Shown piece after piece: positions 16,826 through 25,361 of a stretch of DNA of 64,000 nucleotides (the stretch's first letter is position 1; every line of letters begins with the position of its first letter). The stretch comes from Streptomyces sp. NBC_01224 (lineage in GTDB: Bacteria > Actinomycetota > Actinomycetes > Streptomycetales > Streptomycetaceae): assembly GCF_036002945.1 (NCBI RefSeq), contig NZ_CP108529.1, positions 7,311,001 through 7,375,000 of the forward strand, in the 5' to 3' direction. A program made the translations under genes and the position numbers. The notes beneath the pieces are model-generated. The model saw nothing but the letters and a program-made list of their open reading frames with translations. It had not been told where the DNA came from and made no database searches.

Positions 16826-17749
16826 TCAGTCGCGCAGTGTGGAGAGCAGGCGCTGCAGGGCACCGCCCAGCCCCCACTGCTTCGCGAGGGCTTCGAGGGC
16901 GGCGGGATCGCGTGGCTCGGTGGGCAGCGTGGGGTCGAACTCGGGCAGGGGTACGTCACCGGCGACGCGGACCACCTTCGGTGCGACGGCCACATAGTCC
17001 CGGGCCTCGTCGAGGCGCTTGCGCTGCGAGGGTGTCAGCCTGGCGGCGGGATCGTCCACCGCGGCCATGATCCCGGCCAGATCGCCGAAGGCGTCCAGCA
17101 GTTTCGCCGCCGTCTTCTCGCCGATGCCGGGAACGCCGGGCAGCCCGTCGCTCGGGTCGCCGCGCAGCAGGGCCAGATCGACATAGCCGGAGCCGTCCAC
17201 CCCGTACTTCTCCCGCAGCCACGCCTCGTCCGTCAGCTGGAGCGAGCCGACCCCCTTCAGGGGATAGAGCACCCGCACCCCGCGGGCGTCGTCGACCAGC
17301 TGATAGAGATCCCGGTCGCCGGTGACGATGTCCACGGGGCCGGTGGCCAGACCGGTGAGCGTGCCGATCACATCGTCCGCCTCGTAGTCCGCGACGCCGA
17401 CCCGGGCGATGCCGAGCGCATCGAGGACGTCCTCGATGACCGGCACCTGCGGTGCCAGTGTGTCGGGGGTCTCCTCCTCGTCGGGCAGCCCCTCGGCGGT
17501 CTCCACCGCGACGCGGTGCGCCTTGTACGTAGGGATCAGCTCCACCCGCCAGTGCGGCCGCCAGTCCGCGTCCATGCAGGCGACCAGGTCGTCCGGCCGG
17601 TGGTCCTGCACCAGGCGCCCGATGAAGTCGAGCAGCCCGCGCACGGCGTTGACCGGGGTCCCGTCCGGGGCGCGCACCGAATCGGGAACCCCGAAGTAGG
17701 CGCGGTAGTAGAGGGAAGCGGTGTCGAGGAGCATCAGGCGTCGCGTCAC
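16826..17749 (-). CDS. 5'-3' exonuclease (PolA N-terminal-like)
   Basis: A protein of about 307 residues, homologous to the 5' nuclease domain of DNA polymerase I but stand-alone. Metal-binding acidic motifs are LMLLDTASLYYRAYFG, ADDVIGTL and TGDRDLYQL. The helix-3-turn-helix LLRGDPSDGLPGVPGIGEKT binds duplex DNA. It should remove RNA primers or flaps in replication and repair. I chose GTG at 17749, which leaves three residues before the conserved start; a longer ORF to 17794 is possible. The polymerase domain is absent, which is normal for this family in Streptomyces. Confidence 0.9.
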   Translation of the reverse strand: MTRRLMLLDTASLYYRAYFGVPDSVRAPDGTPVNAVRGLLDFIGRLVQDHRPDDLVACMDADWRPHWRVELIPTYKAHRVAVETAEGLPDEEETPDTLAPQVPVIEDVLDALGIARVGVADYEADDVIGTLTGLATGPVDIVTGDRDLYQLVDDARGVRVLYPLKGVGSLQLTDEAWLREKYGVDGSGYVDLALLRGDPSDGLPGVPGIGEKTAAKLLDAFGDLAGIMAAVDDPAARLTPSQRKRLDEARDYVAVAPKVVRVAGDVPLPEFDPTLPTEPRDPAALEALAKQWGLGGALQRLLSTLRD

Positions 17750-17956
17750 ACCCCGATGATGCCGCACCCCACTGACACCGGCCGTCGCGGACACCGGGGC
17801 GAGAGGGGGCCAGTCCCCGGCGGCGGCCGCCTGCGGGTGACCTGAGTCACTCTTGTGTTTGGCTCGTGTAAGTGAGGGCAGGCGCGCAGCCGGAGCGGAT
17901 CACGTAGCAGTTTCAACCAGTGCACGTGTCATGCGGACCGAATCCGCGCTGCTCCA

Positions 17957-17988
17957 CGGTCTGCCGGAGGGGGTGGCAGACCGTTTTT
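17957..17988 (+). terminator. T-tailed hairpin in the proV leader (possible attenuator)
   Basis: Arms CGGTCTGCC (17957-17965) and GGCAGACCG (17975-17983) with a 9-nt loop are followed by five T. This is a textbook intrinsic terminator, rare in this genome, and it sits 16 nt before the proV start. No gene end precedes it on the plus strand, so it is more likely an attenuator than a simple terminator. Confidence 0.65.
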
Positions 17989-18004
17989 CGGTTCAACCCG
18001 CGAG

Positions 18005-19135
18005 GTGTATGTGTCAAGGCTGCAAGCTGAGCACTTGTACAAAGTGTTCGGCAGACGACCCGATCAAGCCGTGCAGAAGCTCGAAAGCGGCGCCGACCGC
18101 GACGAGCTGCGCGCCGACGGAACGACCGCAGCGGTGATCGACGCCTCGTTCACCGTCGAACCGGGACAGATCTTCGTCGTGATGGGTCTGTCCGGGTCCG
18201 GAAAGTCCACGTTGCTGCGCATGCTCAACGGACTTCTGGAGCCCACAGCCGGACGCGTGCTGTTCGACGGCCAGGACCTGACCGCCCTGAGCCCCGCAGA
18301 ACTGCGCCATGTCCGGTCCTCCAAGATCAGCATGGTGTTCCAGCATTTCGCGCTCTTCCCTCACCGGAGCGTGCTGGAGAACGCCGCGTACGGCCTCGAA
18401 GTGCAGGGTGTGCCGCGCGCCGAGCGCGAGAAGCGCGCCACCGAGGCGCTGGAGATGACCGGCCTCGCCGGCTGGGAGAAGTCCTGGCCCGACGAGCTGT
18501 CCGGCGGTATGCAGCAGCGTGTCGGCCTGGCCCGCGCCCTGGCCACCGACGCCGACCTGCTGCTGATGGACGAGTCCTTCAGCGCGCTCGACCCGCTGAT
18601 CCGCCGCGACATGCAGGACCAGCTGCTCGAACTGCAGAAGCGCCTGAAGAAGACCATCGTCTTCATCACCCACGACCTCAACGAGGCCATGCGCCTCGGC
18701 GACCGTATCGCCGTGATGCGCGACGGGAAGATCGTCCAGCTCGGCACCGCCGAGGACATCCTCGTCACCCCGGCCAACGACTACGTCGCCTCCTTCACCC
18801 AGGACGTCGACCGCACCCGGGTGCTGACCGCGGGCGCCATCATGGCCGAACCGCACACCGTCATGGGCACCAGCACGGACGACGGCGAGGAACTGCGTAC
18901 CGCCGACGACGTCCTCAGGGCCGCTCCTGCCACCGTCACCGAGTCCACGCCGATCATCGAGCTCTTCACACCCTGCTCGCAGAGCGGAGTCGCGGTCGCC
19001 GTGACCGACGCCAAGGGCAAGCTCGTCGGTGTCGTACCGCGCGCCCGGCTGCTCGCCGTCCTCGGTGAGCCGATGAGCCCCGCCGAGGCCCCGCAGGACG
19101 TCACGACCACCGTGAAGAAGGTGGCCAATGTTTAG
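18005..19135 (+). CDS. proV: Glycine betaine/proline ABC transporter ATP-binding protein
   Basis: A 376-residue ATPase of the ProV/OpuAA type. Walker A is GLSGSGKST (about residue 61), the signature LSGGMQQRVG, Walker B LLLMDESFSALDP, and the H-loop ITHDLNEAMRLG. The N-terminal KVFGRRP motif and the C-terminal CBS-like tail (residues 275-360) are typical and may sense ionic strength. It energises uptake of osmoprotectants. Its stop overlaps the permease start by 8 bp. A T-tailed hairpin lies in the leader. GTG at 18005 is used; GTG at 18011 is an alternative. Confidence 0.92.
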   Translation: MYVSRLQAEHLYKVFGRRPDQAVQKLESGADRDELRADGTTAAVIDASFTVEPGQIFVVMGLSGSGKSTLLRMLNGLLEPTAGRVLFDGQDLTALSPAELRHVRSSKISMVFQHFALFPHRSVLENAAYGLEVQGVPRAEREKRATEALEMTGLAGWEKSWPDELSGGMQQRVGLARALATDADLLLMDESFSALDPLIRRDMQDQLLELQKRLKKTIVFITHDLNEAMRLGDRIAVMRDGKIVQLGTAEDILVTPANDYVASFTQDVDRTRVLTAGAIMAEPHTVMGTSTDDGEELRTADDVLRAAPATVTESTPIIELFTPCSQSGVAVAVTDAKGKLVGVVPRARLLAVLGEPMSPAEAPQDVTTTVKKVANV

Positions 19136-21761
19136 GCTTCCTCTCGGTGACTGGGTCGACTCCGCGGTCGACTGGCTGCAGACCCACCTGTCCTGGCTGT
19201 TCGACGCGATCAGCTCGATCGTCAGCGGCATGTTCGACGGCATAGCCGCCGTGCTCTCCGCCCCCGCACCGCTGCTCTTCGCGGGCATCGTCGCCGTCAT
19301 CGCCTGGTGGCTGCGCGGTCTGCTCGCGGGTGTGCTCGCCTTCGTCGGCTTCGCCGTCATCGACTCCGTCGAGCTGTGGGACGAAGCGATGGACACCCTC
19401 ACCCTGGTGCTCGTCGCCACCATCATCGCGCTGGTACTGGCCGTACCGCTGGGCATCTGGGCGTCCCGCTCCAAGACCGTCAGCGCGGTGACCCGGCCCG
19501 TCCTGGACTTCATGCAGACCATGCCCGCCATGGTCTATCTGATCCCCGGCGTCATCTTCTTCGGCGTCGGCGTCGTCCCCGGCATCATCGCCACCATCAT
19601 CTTCTCGCTGCCCCCGGGCGTCCGGATGACCGAGCTCGGCATCCGCCAGGTCGACGGCGAACTCGTCGAGGCGGCCGAAGCATTCGGCACCACCCGGCGC
19701 AACACCCTGCTGCGGGTGCAGCTGCCGCTCGCCCTGCCCACGATCATGGCGGGCATCAACCAGGTCATCATGCTGGGCCTGTCCATGGTGGTCATCGCCG
19801 GCATGGTCGGCGGCGGCGGCCTCGGCGGCGCCGTCTACCGCGCCATCGGCAACGTCGACGTGGGCCTCGGCTTCGAGGCCGGCATCTCCATCGTCATCGT
19901 GGCGATGTACCTGGACCGGATGACCGGCGCGCTCGGCCGCGAGGTCTCCCCGCTCGCCCGCCGCGCCCTCGCCAGGGCGCAGTCGATGGCCGGTGGACTG
20001 AAGGTCTGGAACCACCGCCCGCAGCCCGTCGTCGCGGTCGTCGGCATCGTCGTCCTCGCACTGGTCGCGGGCGGCATGGGCCTCTTCGGCTCGTCCGGCT
20101 CGGACAAGGCAACCGCCGCAGGCGGTTCGAAAATCGGTGCGGGCAAGAAGATCAACATGGGCTACATCCCGTGGGACGAGGGCATCGCCTCCACCTTCCT
20201 GTGGAAGGAGTTGCTGGAGCGGCAAGGCTTCGAGGTCGACGTCAAGCAGTACGAGGCCGGTGCGCTCTACACCGGTATGGCCAACGGCCAGATTGACTTC
20301 GAGACCGACTCCTGGCTTCCGGTCACCCATGCCAGCTACTGGAAGAAGTACCAGGACCGCCTGGAGGACGTGGGCTCCTGGTACGGCCCCACCTCGCTGG
20401 AGCTGGCCGTCCCGTCGTACATGAAGGACGTCCGGTCGCTGGACGACCTCAAGGGCAAGTCCTCGCAGTTCAAGGGCCGGATCGTCGGCATCGAGCCGAG
20501 CGCCGGTGAGATGGGCCTGCTCAAGGACAAGATCCTGCCGGGCTACGGCCTGGACAAGGAGTACAAGGTCGTCGACGGCTCCACGCCGTCGATGCTGGCC
20601 GAGCTGAAGCGCGCGTACGCCAAGAAGGAACCGATCGTCGTCCCGCTCTGGTCGCCGCACTGGGCGTACAACCAGTTCGAACTGACCAAGCTCAAGGACC
20701 CCAAGAACCTCTGGGGCAAGGGCGACGGCATTCACACCCTGGCCCGCAAGGGCTTCTCCGCCGACAACCCCGAGGTCGGCACCTGGCTCAAGAACTTCAA
20801 GATGAGCGAGGACCAGCTCACGAGCCTCGAGGCGGAGATCCAGAAGGCCGGCTCCGGCAACGAGCAGGAGGCTGTCCGCACCTGGCTGAAGGCCAACCCG
20901 GGCGTCGCCGGCAAGTGGACCCCCGTCGCCAAGGACAAAACGTCCAAGGACGCGGGCGGCAAGGACGAGCGCGACCGCGCCGTCGAGATGGCCTGGTTCC
21001 CCTGGGAGGAGGACATCGCCGCCACGTACCTGTGGAAGGCGGTCCTGGAGAAGCGCGGCTACAAGATCAACCTCAAGCAGTTCGAGGTCGGTCCGATGTA
21101 CACCGCGATGTCCCGCGGCCAGATCGATGTGCAGTTCGACGGCTGGCTGCCCTACACCCAGAAGAACTACTGGACCAAGTACGGCTCGCAGCTGACCGAC
21201 ATCGGTTCGTGGTACGGCCCGACCTCGATCGAGGTCGCGGTGCCCTCGTACGTGAAGGACGTCAAGTCCCTTGCCGACCTCAAGGGCAAGTCCTCGCAGT
21301 TCAAGGGCCGGATCGTCGGCATCGAGCCGGGTACCGCCACGATGGAGAACCTGAAGAAGAACGTGCTGCCGACATACGGCCTGGACAAGGAGTACAAGGT
21401 CGTCGACTCCTCGACGCCCGGCATGCTCGCCGAGCTGAAGCGCGCGTACGCCAAGAAGGAGCCCATCGCGGTGCTGCTCTGGACGCCGCACTGGGCGTAC
21501 AACGAGTACGGCATGACCAAGCTGGAGGACCCGGAGAAGGCCTTCGGTAACGGCGACCGGCTGCACACCATCGCCAGCAAGGACTTCCCGAAGCAGTACC
21601 CGCAGCTGACGAAGTGGTTCAAGAACTTCAAGCTGAGCGAGGACCAGCTCGCCGGCCTGGAGAACCAGATCCAGAAGCACGGTACCGGCCATGAGGAAGA
21701 GGCCGTGAAGGCCTGGATGGAGAAGAACCCGGGCATCGCGGACAAGATGGCTCCGCAGTAG
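19128..21761 (+). CDS. Glycine betaine permease fused to two tandem substrate-binding domains
   Basis: An 877-residue fusion. Residues 1-320 form a ProW/OpuAB-type permease with the EAA-like loop ELVEAAEAFGTTRRNTLLRV. A membrane helix near residue 310 leads into two OpuAC-type binding domains, about residues 335-600 (IPWDEGIASTFLWKELL) and 615-877 (FPWEEDIAATYLWKAVL). Each has the SWYGPTS and WSPHWAYN/WTPHWAYN aromatic motifs that make the ligand cage. Homologues usually carry one domain. The two copies are displaced by 277 codons and share a 55-nt identical stretch. With ProV it should form a complete osmoprotectant importer. Confidence 0.92.
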   Translation: MFRLPLGDWVDSAVDWLQTHLSWLFDAISSIVSGMFDGIAAVLSAPAPLLFAGIVAVIAWWLRGLLAGVLAFVGFAVIDSVELWDEAMDTLTLVLVATIIALVLAVPLGIWASRSKTVSAVTRPVLDFMQTMPAMVYLIPGVIFFGVGVVPGIIATIIFSLPPGVRMTELGIRQVDGELVEAAEAFGTTRRNTLLRVQLPLALPTIMAGINQVIMLGLSMVVIAGMVGGGGLGGAVYRAIGNVDVGLGFEAGISIVIVAMYLDRMTGALGREVSPLARRALARAQSMAGGLKVWNHRPQPVVAVVGIVVLALVAGGMGLFGSSGSDKATAAGGSKIGAGKKINMGYIPWDEGIASTFLWKELLERQGFEVDVKQYEAGALYTGMANGQIDFETDSWLPVTHASYWKKYQDRLEDVGSWYGPTSLELAVPSYMKDVRSLDDLKGKSSQFKGRIVGIEPSAGEMGLLKDKILPGYGLDKEYKVVDGSTPSMLAELKRAYAKKEPIVVPLWSPHWAYNQFELTKLKDPKNLWGKGDGIHTLARKGFSADNPEVGTWLKNFKMSEDQLTSLEAEIQKAGSGNEQEAVRTWLKANPGVAGKWTPVAKDKTSKDAGGKDERDRAVEMAWFPWEEDIAATYLWKAVLEKRGYKINLKQFEVGPMYTAMSRGQIDVQFDGWLPYTQKNYWTKYGSQLTDIGSWYGPTSIEVAVPSYVKDVKSLADLKGKSSQFKGRIVGIEPGTATMENLKKNVLPTYGLDKEYKVVDSSTPGMLAELKRAYAKKEPIAVLLWTPHWAYNEYGMTKLEDPEKAFGNGDRLHTIASKDFPKQYPQLTKWFKNFKLSEDQLAGLENQIQKHGTGHEEEAVKAWMEKNPGIADKMAPQ

Positions 21762-21784
21762 GGCTGTTGCAGGGCCTGTGAAAG

Positions 21785-21824
21785 GGAAGGGGTGGGCGCC
21801 GCCGTCGGTGGGCCCGCCCCTTCC
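21785..21824 (+). terminator. Hairpin terminator of the betaine transporter operon
   Basis: GGAAGGGG-T-GGGC pairs with GCCC-G-CCCCTTCC around a 14-nt loop, 24 bp after the permease fusion stop. Confidence 0.75.
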
Positions 21825-21922
21825 GGCTGTCCGGAAGACGTTCATCAACCGGGCGACCTTGCGTAACCGTATGCGTAATGTGCCGGCAGCCGGAAGGATG
21901 GCGAGTCGGGAGGGAGCCGGAC

Positions 21923-22468
21923 ATGGACGACAAGGAAGCACTCCGCGTGGGCGCCGCGGTCCGCCGACGGCGCAGATCCCTGGGGCTCACACTGGCCGCG
22001 GTCGCGAACCGCAGTGGTCTGTCCGTGCCGTTCCTCAGCCAGATCGAGAACGAGCGGGCCCGGCCCAGTGCCCGGTCCCTGGACCGGGTCGCCGAAGCCC
22101 TGGAGACCACCACGGCACGGCTGCGTGCCGCCGCGGACTCGGCGCGTGCCGTCGATGTCGTACGGGCGGGCGAGGGCGACGGGGTACGCAGGGTGGTGCG
22201 CGGACGCCATCAGCTCAGCGCCCTGGAGTTCACCGGTGAACTCGACCTCGGGCGCGAGTTCCAGCACCGCAACGACGAAGTGATGTACGTGGTGCGGGGC
22301 GCCGCGGAGGTGGAGGCCGAGGGGCAGGCGCACCGGCTGGAGCAGGGCGACACACTTTTTCTGTCCGGCGGAGTGCGGCACCGCTGGCGGGCCACGATGC
22401 CCGGTACGCGGCTGCTGGTCGTCGCGGTCGCCGAGCACATCGACGCCACCTTCGACCCGCGTCGCTGA
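21923..22468 (+). CDS. XRE-family regulator with cupin domain
   Basis: A 181-residue protein. Residues 5-65 form an XRE helix-turn-helix (LTLAAVANRSGLSVPFLSQI). Residues 100-180 form a cupin barrel with the motif HRNDEVMYVVRGAAEVE and a second strand set DTLFLSGGVRHRW, whose His and Glu residues could bind metal or ligand. The ATG at 21923 follows the strong ribosome site GGGAGGGAG. Such proteins sense a small molecule and control neighbouring genes. It lies 15 bp before a BtuF-like gene in the same direction, probably in one transcript. Confidence 0.88.
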   Translation: MDDKEALRVGAAVRRRRRSLGLTLAAVANRSGLSVPFLSQIENERARPSARSLDRVAEALETTTARLRAAADSARAVDVVRAGEGDGVRRVVRGRHQLSALEFTGELDLGREFQHRNDEVMYVVRGAAEVEAEGQAHRLEQGDTLFLSGGVRHRWRATMPGTRLLVVAVAEHIDATFDPRR

Positions 22469-22483
22469 GAGGGGTTTCCCACC

Positions 22484-23191
22484 GTGCGAGTCGTGTCCCT
22501 GGTCCCCTCGCTCACCGAGGCCGTCGCCGTCACCGCCCCCGGCCTGCTGGTCGGCGTCACCGACTGGTGCACCCACCCGGCCGGTCTGACCGCCGCCCGT
22601 ATCGGCGGCACCAAGAATCCCGACGTGGCCGCGGTCGTCGCGCTCCGGCCCGATCTCGTCGTCGCCAACCAGGAGGAGAACCGCGAACCCGACCTCGCGG
22701 CCCTCAGGGCCGCCGGGATCGAGGTGCTCGTCACTGATGTCCGGACCCTCGACCAGGCGTTCGAGGAACTGGAACGGGTCCTGGTCACCGCCTGCGGCGG
22801 GGCCAGGCCGCGCTGGCTGGACGAGGCCGAGGCCGCCTGGGCCGCGCTCCCGCCACCCCGCGCCCCGCGCCGTGCGGTCGTGCCCGTCTGGCGCAGGCCC
22901 TGGATGGTGCTGGGCCGCGACACCTTCGCCGGAGATCTGCTGGCCAGGCTGGGCGTCGAGAACGTCTACGCGGACCACGTCGAGCGCTATCCCCGCATCC
23001 CGCTCGACGAACTCAACACGGCGGGCGCCGATCTGGTCGTCCTGCCCGACGAGCCGTACCGCTTCACCGCGGACGACGGCCCCGAAGCGTTCCCCGCGCT
23101 GCCCGCCGCACTCGTCGACGGGCGGTTCCTCACCTGGTACGGGCCGTCACTGGCGCAGGCGCCTGCGGCGCTGCGAGCAGCGCTCCGCTGA
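22484..23191 (+). CDS. BtuF-like helical-backbone metal-receptor protein
   Basis: A 235-residue protein starting MRVVSLVPSLTEAV, with GVTDWCTHP, IGGTKNPD, and RPDLVVANQEENR. These are signatures of the TroA/BtuF superfamily that binds cobalamin or ferric siderophores. Unlike true transporter components it has no signal peptide or lipobox, so it is probably cytoplasmic. No ABC permease is nearby. Its role is unknown; it may modulate or store a corrinoid. GTG is the start. Its 3' end overlaps the convergent TDT transporter gene by 62 bp. Confidence 0.82.
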   Translation: MRVVSLVPSLTEAVAVTAPGLLVGVTDWCTHPAGLTAARIGGTKNPDVAAVVALRPDLVVANQEENREPDLAALRAAGIEVLVTDVRTLDQAFEELERVLVTACGGARPRWLDEAEAAWAALPPPRAPRRAVVPVWRRPWMVLGRDTFAGDLLARLGVENVYADHVERYPRIPLDELNTAGADLVVLPDEPYRFTADDGPEAFPALPAALVDGRFLTWYGPSLAQAPAALRAALR

Positions 23192-24281
23192 GCAGCCCGC
23201 GCAGCGTCCGCACCCCGGCCACCGCCCATGCCGTCACCAGCAGCATGTACAGCGCCACGGCCAGCCAGGTGTACGCCGTGAGGCCGGTGTGCCGGGCCAG
23301 GCCCGCGGCGCCCGTGACGCACGTTCCGACCGGGAAGGTGAAGCCCCACCACGTCATGCTGAAGGTCATGCCGTTCCGTACGGCGCGCACCACCAGCGCG
23401 AGGGCCAGCGCCAGCCACATCAGCGCGAAGCCCATCACCGGCACCCCGTACAGCACGGCGAACGCCTCGAACCCCGAGGCATACGGCGCCGGGATCGCCC
23501 CGGGCGCCACATCGGCGAGCTGATTGACCGCGGTCGTCGACTGGCCCAGCGGGCCGAGGACCAGGAACAGCGTGGGCGTCAGCGCGAGCGGCAGCGGGCC
23601 CTGGTGGACGAGCCGGGCGAAGATCAGCGGCAGCATCACCAGCGTGGCCAGCAGACTCAGGCCGAACATCGCGTAGCAGGCCAGCAGCATCGCCTCCTGC
23701 CACTGACCGGCGGGCAGTTCCGGCACCAGCAGCGGACCGAGCGCCGCGGAGACCATCGGGGCCACCACCGGCAGCAGCCACACCGGCGACGCGGTGCCGG
23801 GCTCCACCCGGTGGCGCACGACCATCAGATACGGAATCGCGACCGCGGCGGCCAGACCGATCACCGTGCCCGCCGTGTACAGCACCACGTCCACGGCCAG
23901 GGCCGCCCGGTGGCCGATGACGTCCCGGCCGACCACCATCGAAGAGCCGCCGACCGCCAGCAGCGCCATCGAGAGGCAGCCGTAGAACGGGGCGACGGCG
24001 GGGTCGAGCAGATGGGTGCGGGCCTGGTCGCGATGGGCGATCCAGTGCCCGGTACGGGCCGTGAGAACCGCGGCGAGCATGATCGTCGCGAGCGCCCACA
24101 CCACCGTGCAGGCACCCCGCAGTCCCGGGACGTGCACGGGCAGCGCGACACCCGCGCTCGCGACGATCGCGGTGCCCATGACGGTCGCGTACCAGTTGGG
24201 GCCGACGTATCGCAGATGGGGCAGCCGCAGGGCGGCCGAATACGGGGCTGGGGACTGCTGCGTCTGCGGAAAGATGGCCAT
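23130..24281 (-). CDS. TDT-family (tellurite-resistance/dicarboxylate) transporter
   Basis: A 383-residue membrane protein with ten predicted helices. It starts near residue 25 with VGPNWYATVMGTAIVA, the signature of TehA/Mae1-type exporters, and includes MTFSMTWWGFTFPVGT near the end. Family members move C4-dicarboxylates, sulfite or tellurite. The ATG at 24281 is used; a longer frame reading back through the LysR gene is not coding. It is divergent from a LysR regulator 70 bp away, which is the likely controller. Confidence 0.88.
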   Translation of the reverse strand: MAIFPQTQQSPAPYSAALRLPHLRYVGPNWYATVMGTAIVASAGVALPVHVPGLRGACTVVWALATIMLAAVLTARTGHWIAHRDQARTHLLDPAVAPFYGCLSMALLAVGGSSMVVGRDVIGHRAALAVDVVLYTAGTVIGLAAAVAIPYLMVVRHRVEPGTASPVWLLPVVAPMVSAALGPLLVPELPAGQWQEAMLLACYAMFGLSLLATLVMLPLIFARLVHQGPLPLALTPTLFLVLGPLGQSTTAVNQLADVAPGAIPAPYASGFEAFAVLYGVPVMGFALMWLALALALVVRAVRNGMTFSMTWWGFTFPVGTCVTGAAGLARHTGLTAYTWLAVALYMLLVTAWAVAGVRTLRGLLSGALLAAPQAPAPVTARTR

Positions 24282-24334
24282 GCCACGATTTTCGTGGCGC
24301 GGGCCGGGCCCCACCAGGGACTCCATGTCTATGA

Positions 24335-24357
24335 GGTCATAAGGTGGCTTTATGACC
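24335..24357. promoter_or_regulatory. LysR-type operator overlapping the regulator start codon
   Basis: GGTCATAA (24335-24342) and TTATGACC (24350-24357) form a perfect 8-bp inverted repeat with a 7-nt spacer. The right arm contains the ATG of the LysR gene (24352), so binding would block its own transcription or start while controlling the divergent TDT gene. Confidence 0.65.
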
Positions 24358-25275
24358 GGTGAAGAACATGTTCCCCTCTCCCACCGGGTTCCCGACCTCG
24401 GTGCGCTGGAGCTGCTGCTCGCCGTCGCCCGGCACGGCAGCCTGGGGCGCGCGGCACGGGACATCGGCGTCAGCCAGCCCGCGGCCAGCAGCCGCATCCG
24501 GTCGATGGAACGGCAGCTCGGCCTGGCCCTGCTGGACCGCTCGCCGCGCGGCTCCCGGCTCACCGACGCGGGCGCGCTGGTCACCGACTGGGCGCGCAGG
24601 ATCGTCGAGGCGGCCGAGGCATTCGACGCGGGCGCGCAGGCGCTGCGCGACCGGCGGGACTCCCGGCTGCGGGTGGCCGCTTCCATGACCATCGCCGAAT
24701 ACCTGCTGCCGGGCTGGCTGATAGCACTGCGTGCCGAACGGCCGGACACCGCGGTCTCGCTGCTCGCCGGAAACTCGGCGGCGGTCGCGGGGCGGCTGCT
24801 CGTCGGCGAGGCCGACCTCGGATTCGTGGAGGGCCTGTCCGTGCCGGAAGGGCTCGACGGCACGGTCATCGCCCATGACCGCCTGGTTGTCGTGGTCGCC
24901 CCGTCCCATGCGTGGGCCCGTCGCCGTACGGCCCTGACCCCGCAGGAACTGGCCGCGACCCCGCTGATCCTGCGCGAGCACGGCTCCGGCACCCGCCAGG
25001 TCCTGGACGCGGCCCTCGCCGTGCACGGCGGCCTCGCCCAGCCGCTGCTCGAACTCTCCTCGACGACCGCGGTGAAGGGAGCGGCGGAGAGCGGGGCGGG
25101 ACCGTGCGTGCTGAGCGAACTGGCGCTGGGCGAGGAGCTGTCCTCCAGGCGCCTGGTCAAGATTCCGATCGCCGGGGTGCGGCTGAGGCGCCAGCTGCGC
25201 GCGGTATGGCCCTCGGGTCACCGTCCGACGGGTCCGGCGCGCGATCTGCTGTCGCTGACGGGGCGGGACGCGTAG
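24352..25275 (+). CDS. LysR-family transcriptional regulator
   Basis: A 307-residue LysR protein. The N-terminal winged helix-turn-helix spans residues 14-75 (LGALELLLAVARHGSLGRAA and SQPAASSRIRSMERQLGLAL). The periplasmic-binding-like effector domain spans residues 95-300. It is adjacent to and divergent from the TDT transporter gene, with a perfect dyad covering its start codon. It probably responds to the exported anion; the nearest well-known analogy is sulfite-exporter control, which is inference. Confidence 0.9.
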   Translation: MTGEEHVPLSHRVPDLGALELLLAVARHGSLGRAARDIGVSQPAASSRIRSMERQLGLALLDRSPRGSRLTDAGALVTDWARRIVEAAEAFDAGAQALRDRRDSRLRVAASMTIAEYLLPGWLIALRAERPDTAVSLLAGNSAAVAGRLLVGEADLGFVEGLSVPEGLDGTVIAHDRLVVVVAPSHAWARRRTALTPQELAATPLILREHGSGTRQVLDAALAVHGGLAQPLLELSSTTAVKGAAESGAGPCVLSELALGEELSSRRLVKIPIAGVRLRRQLRAVWPSGHRPTGPARDLLSLTGRDA

Positions 25276-25361
25276 CGGGGAATATCGTGTCCGGCCCGCG
25301 CGCCGGTTCGTCCTGCTGACGCCTCTTTCGAGGCCGCGGCCTCCGCGGTCGCCGGCACCCG

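Noticed and set aside
17795..17956. A c-di-AMP (ydaO) or other known riboswitch upstream of the betaine transporter.
   Set aside because: The conserved core words of the ydaO class are not visible; only the T-tailed hairpin remains as evidence of leader control.
19101..21941. A 946-codon minus-strand frame opposite the betaine permease fusion.
   Set aside because: It is the mirror of a strongly biased real gene, and its Asp/Gly/Leu-rich sequence has no domain.
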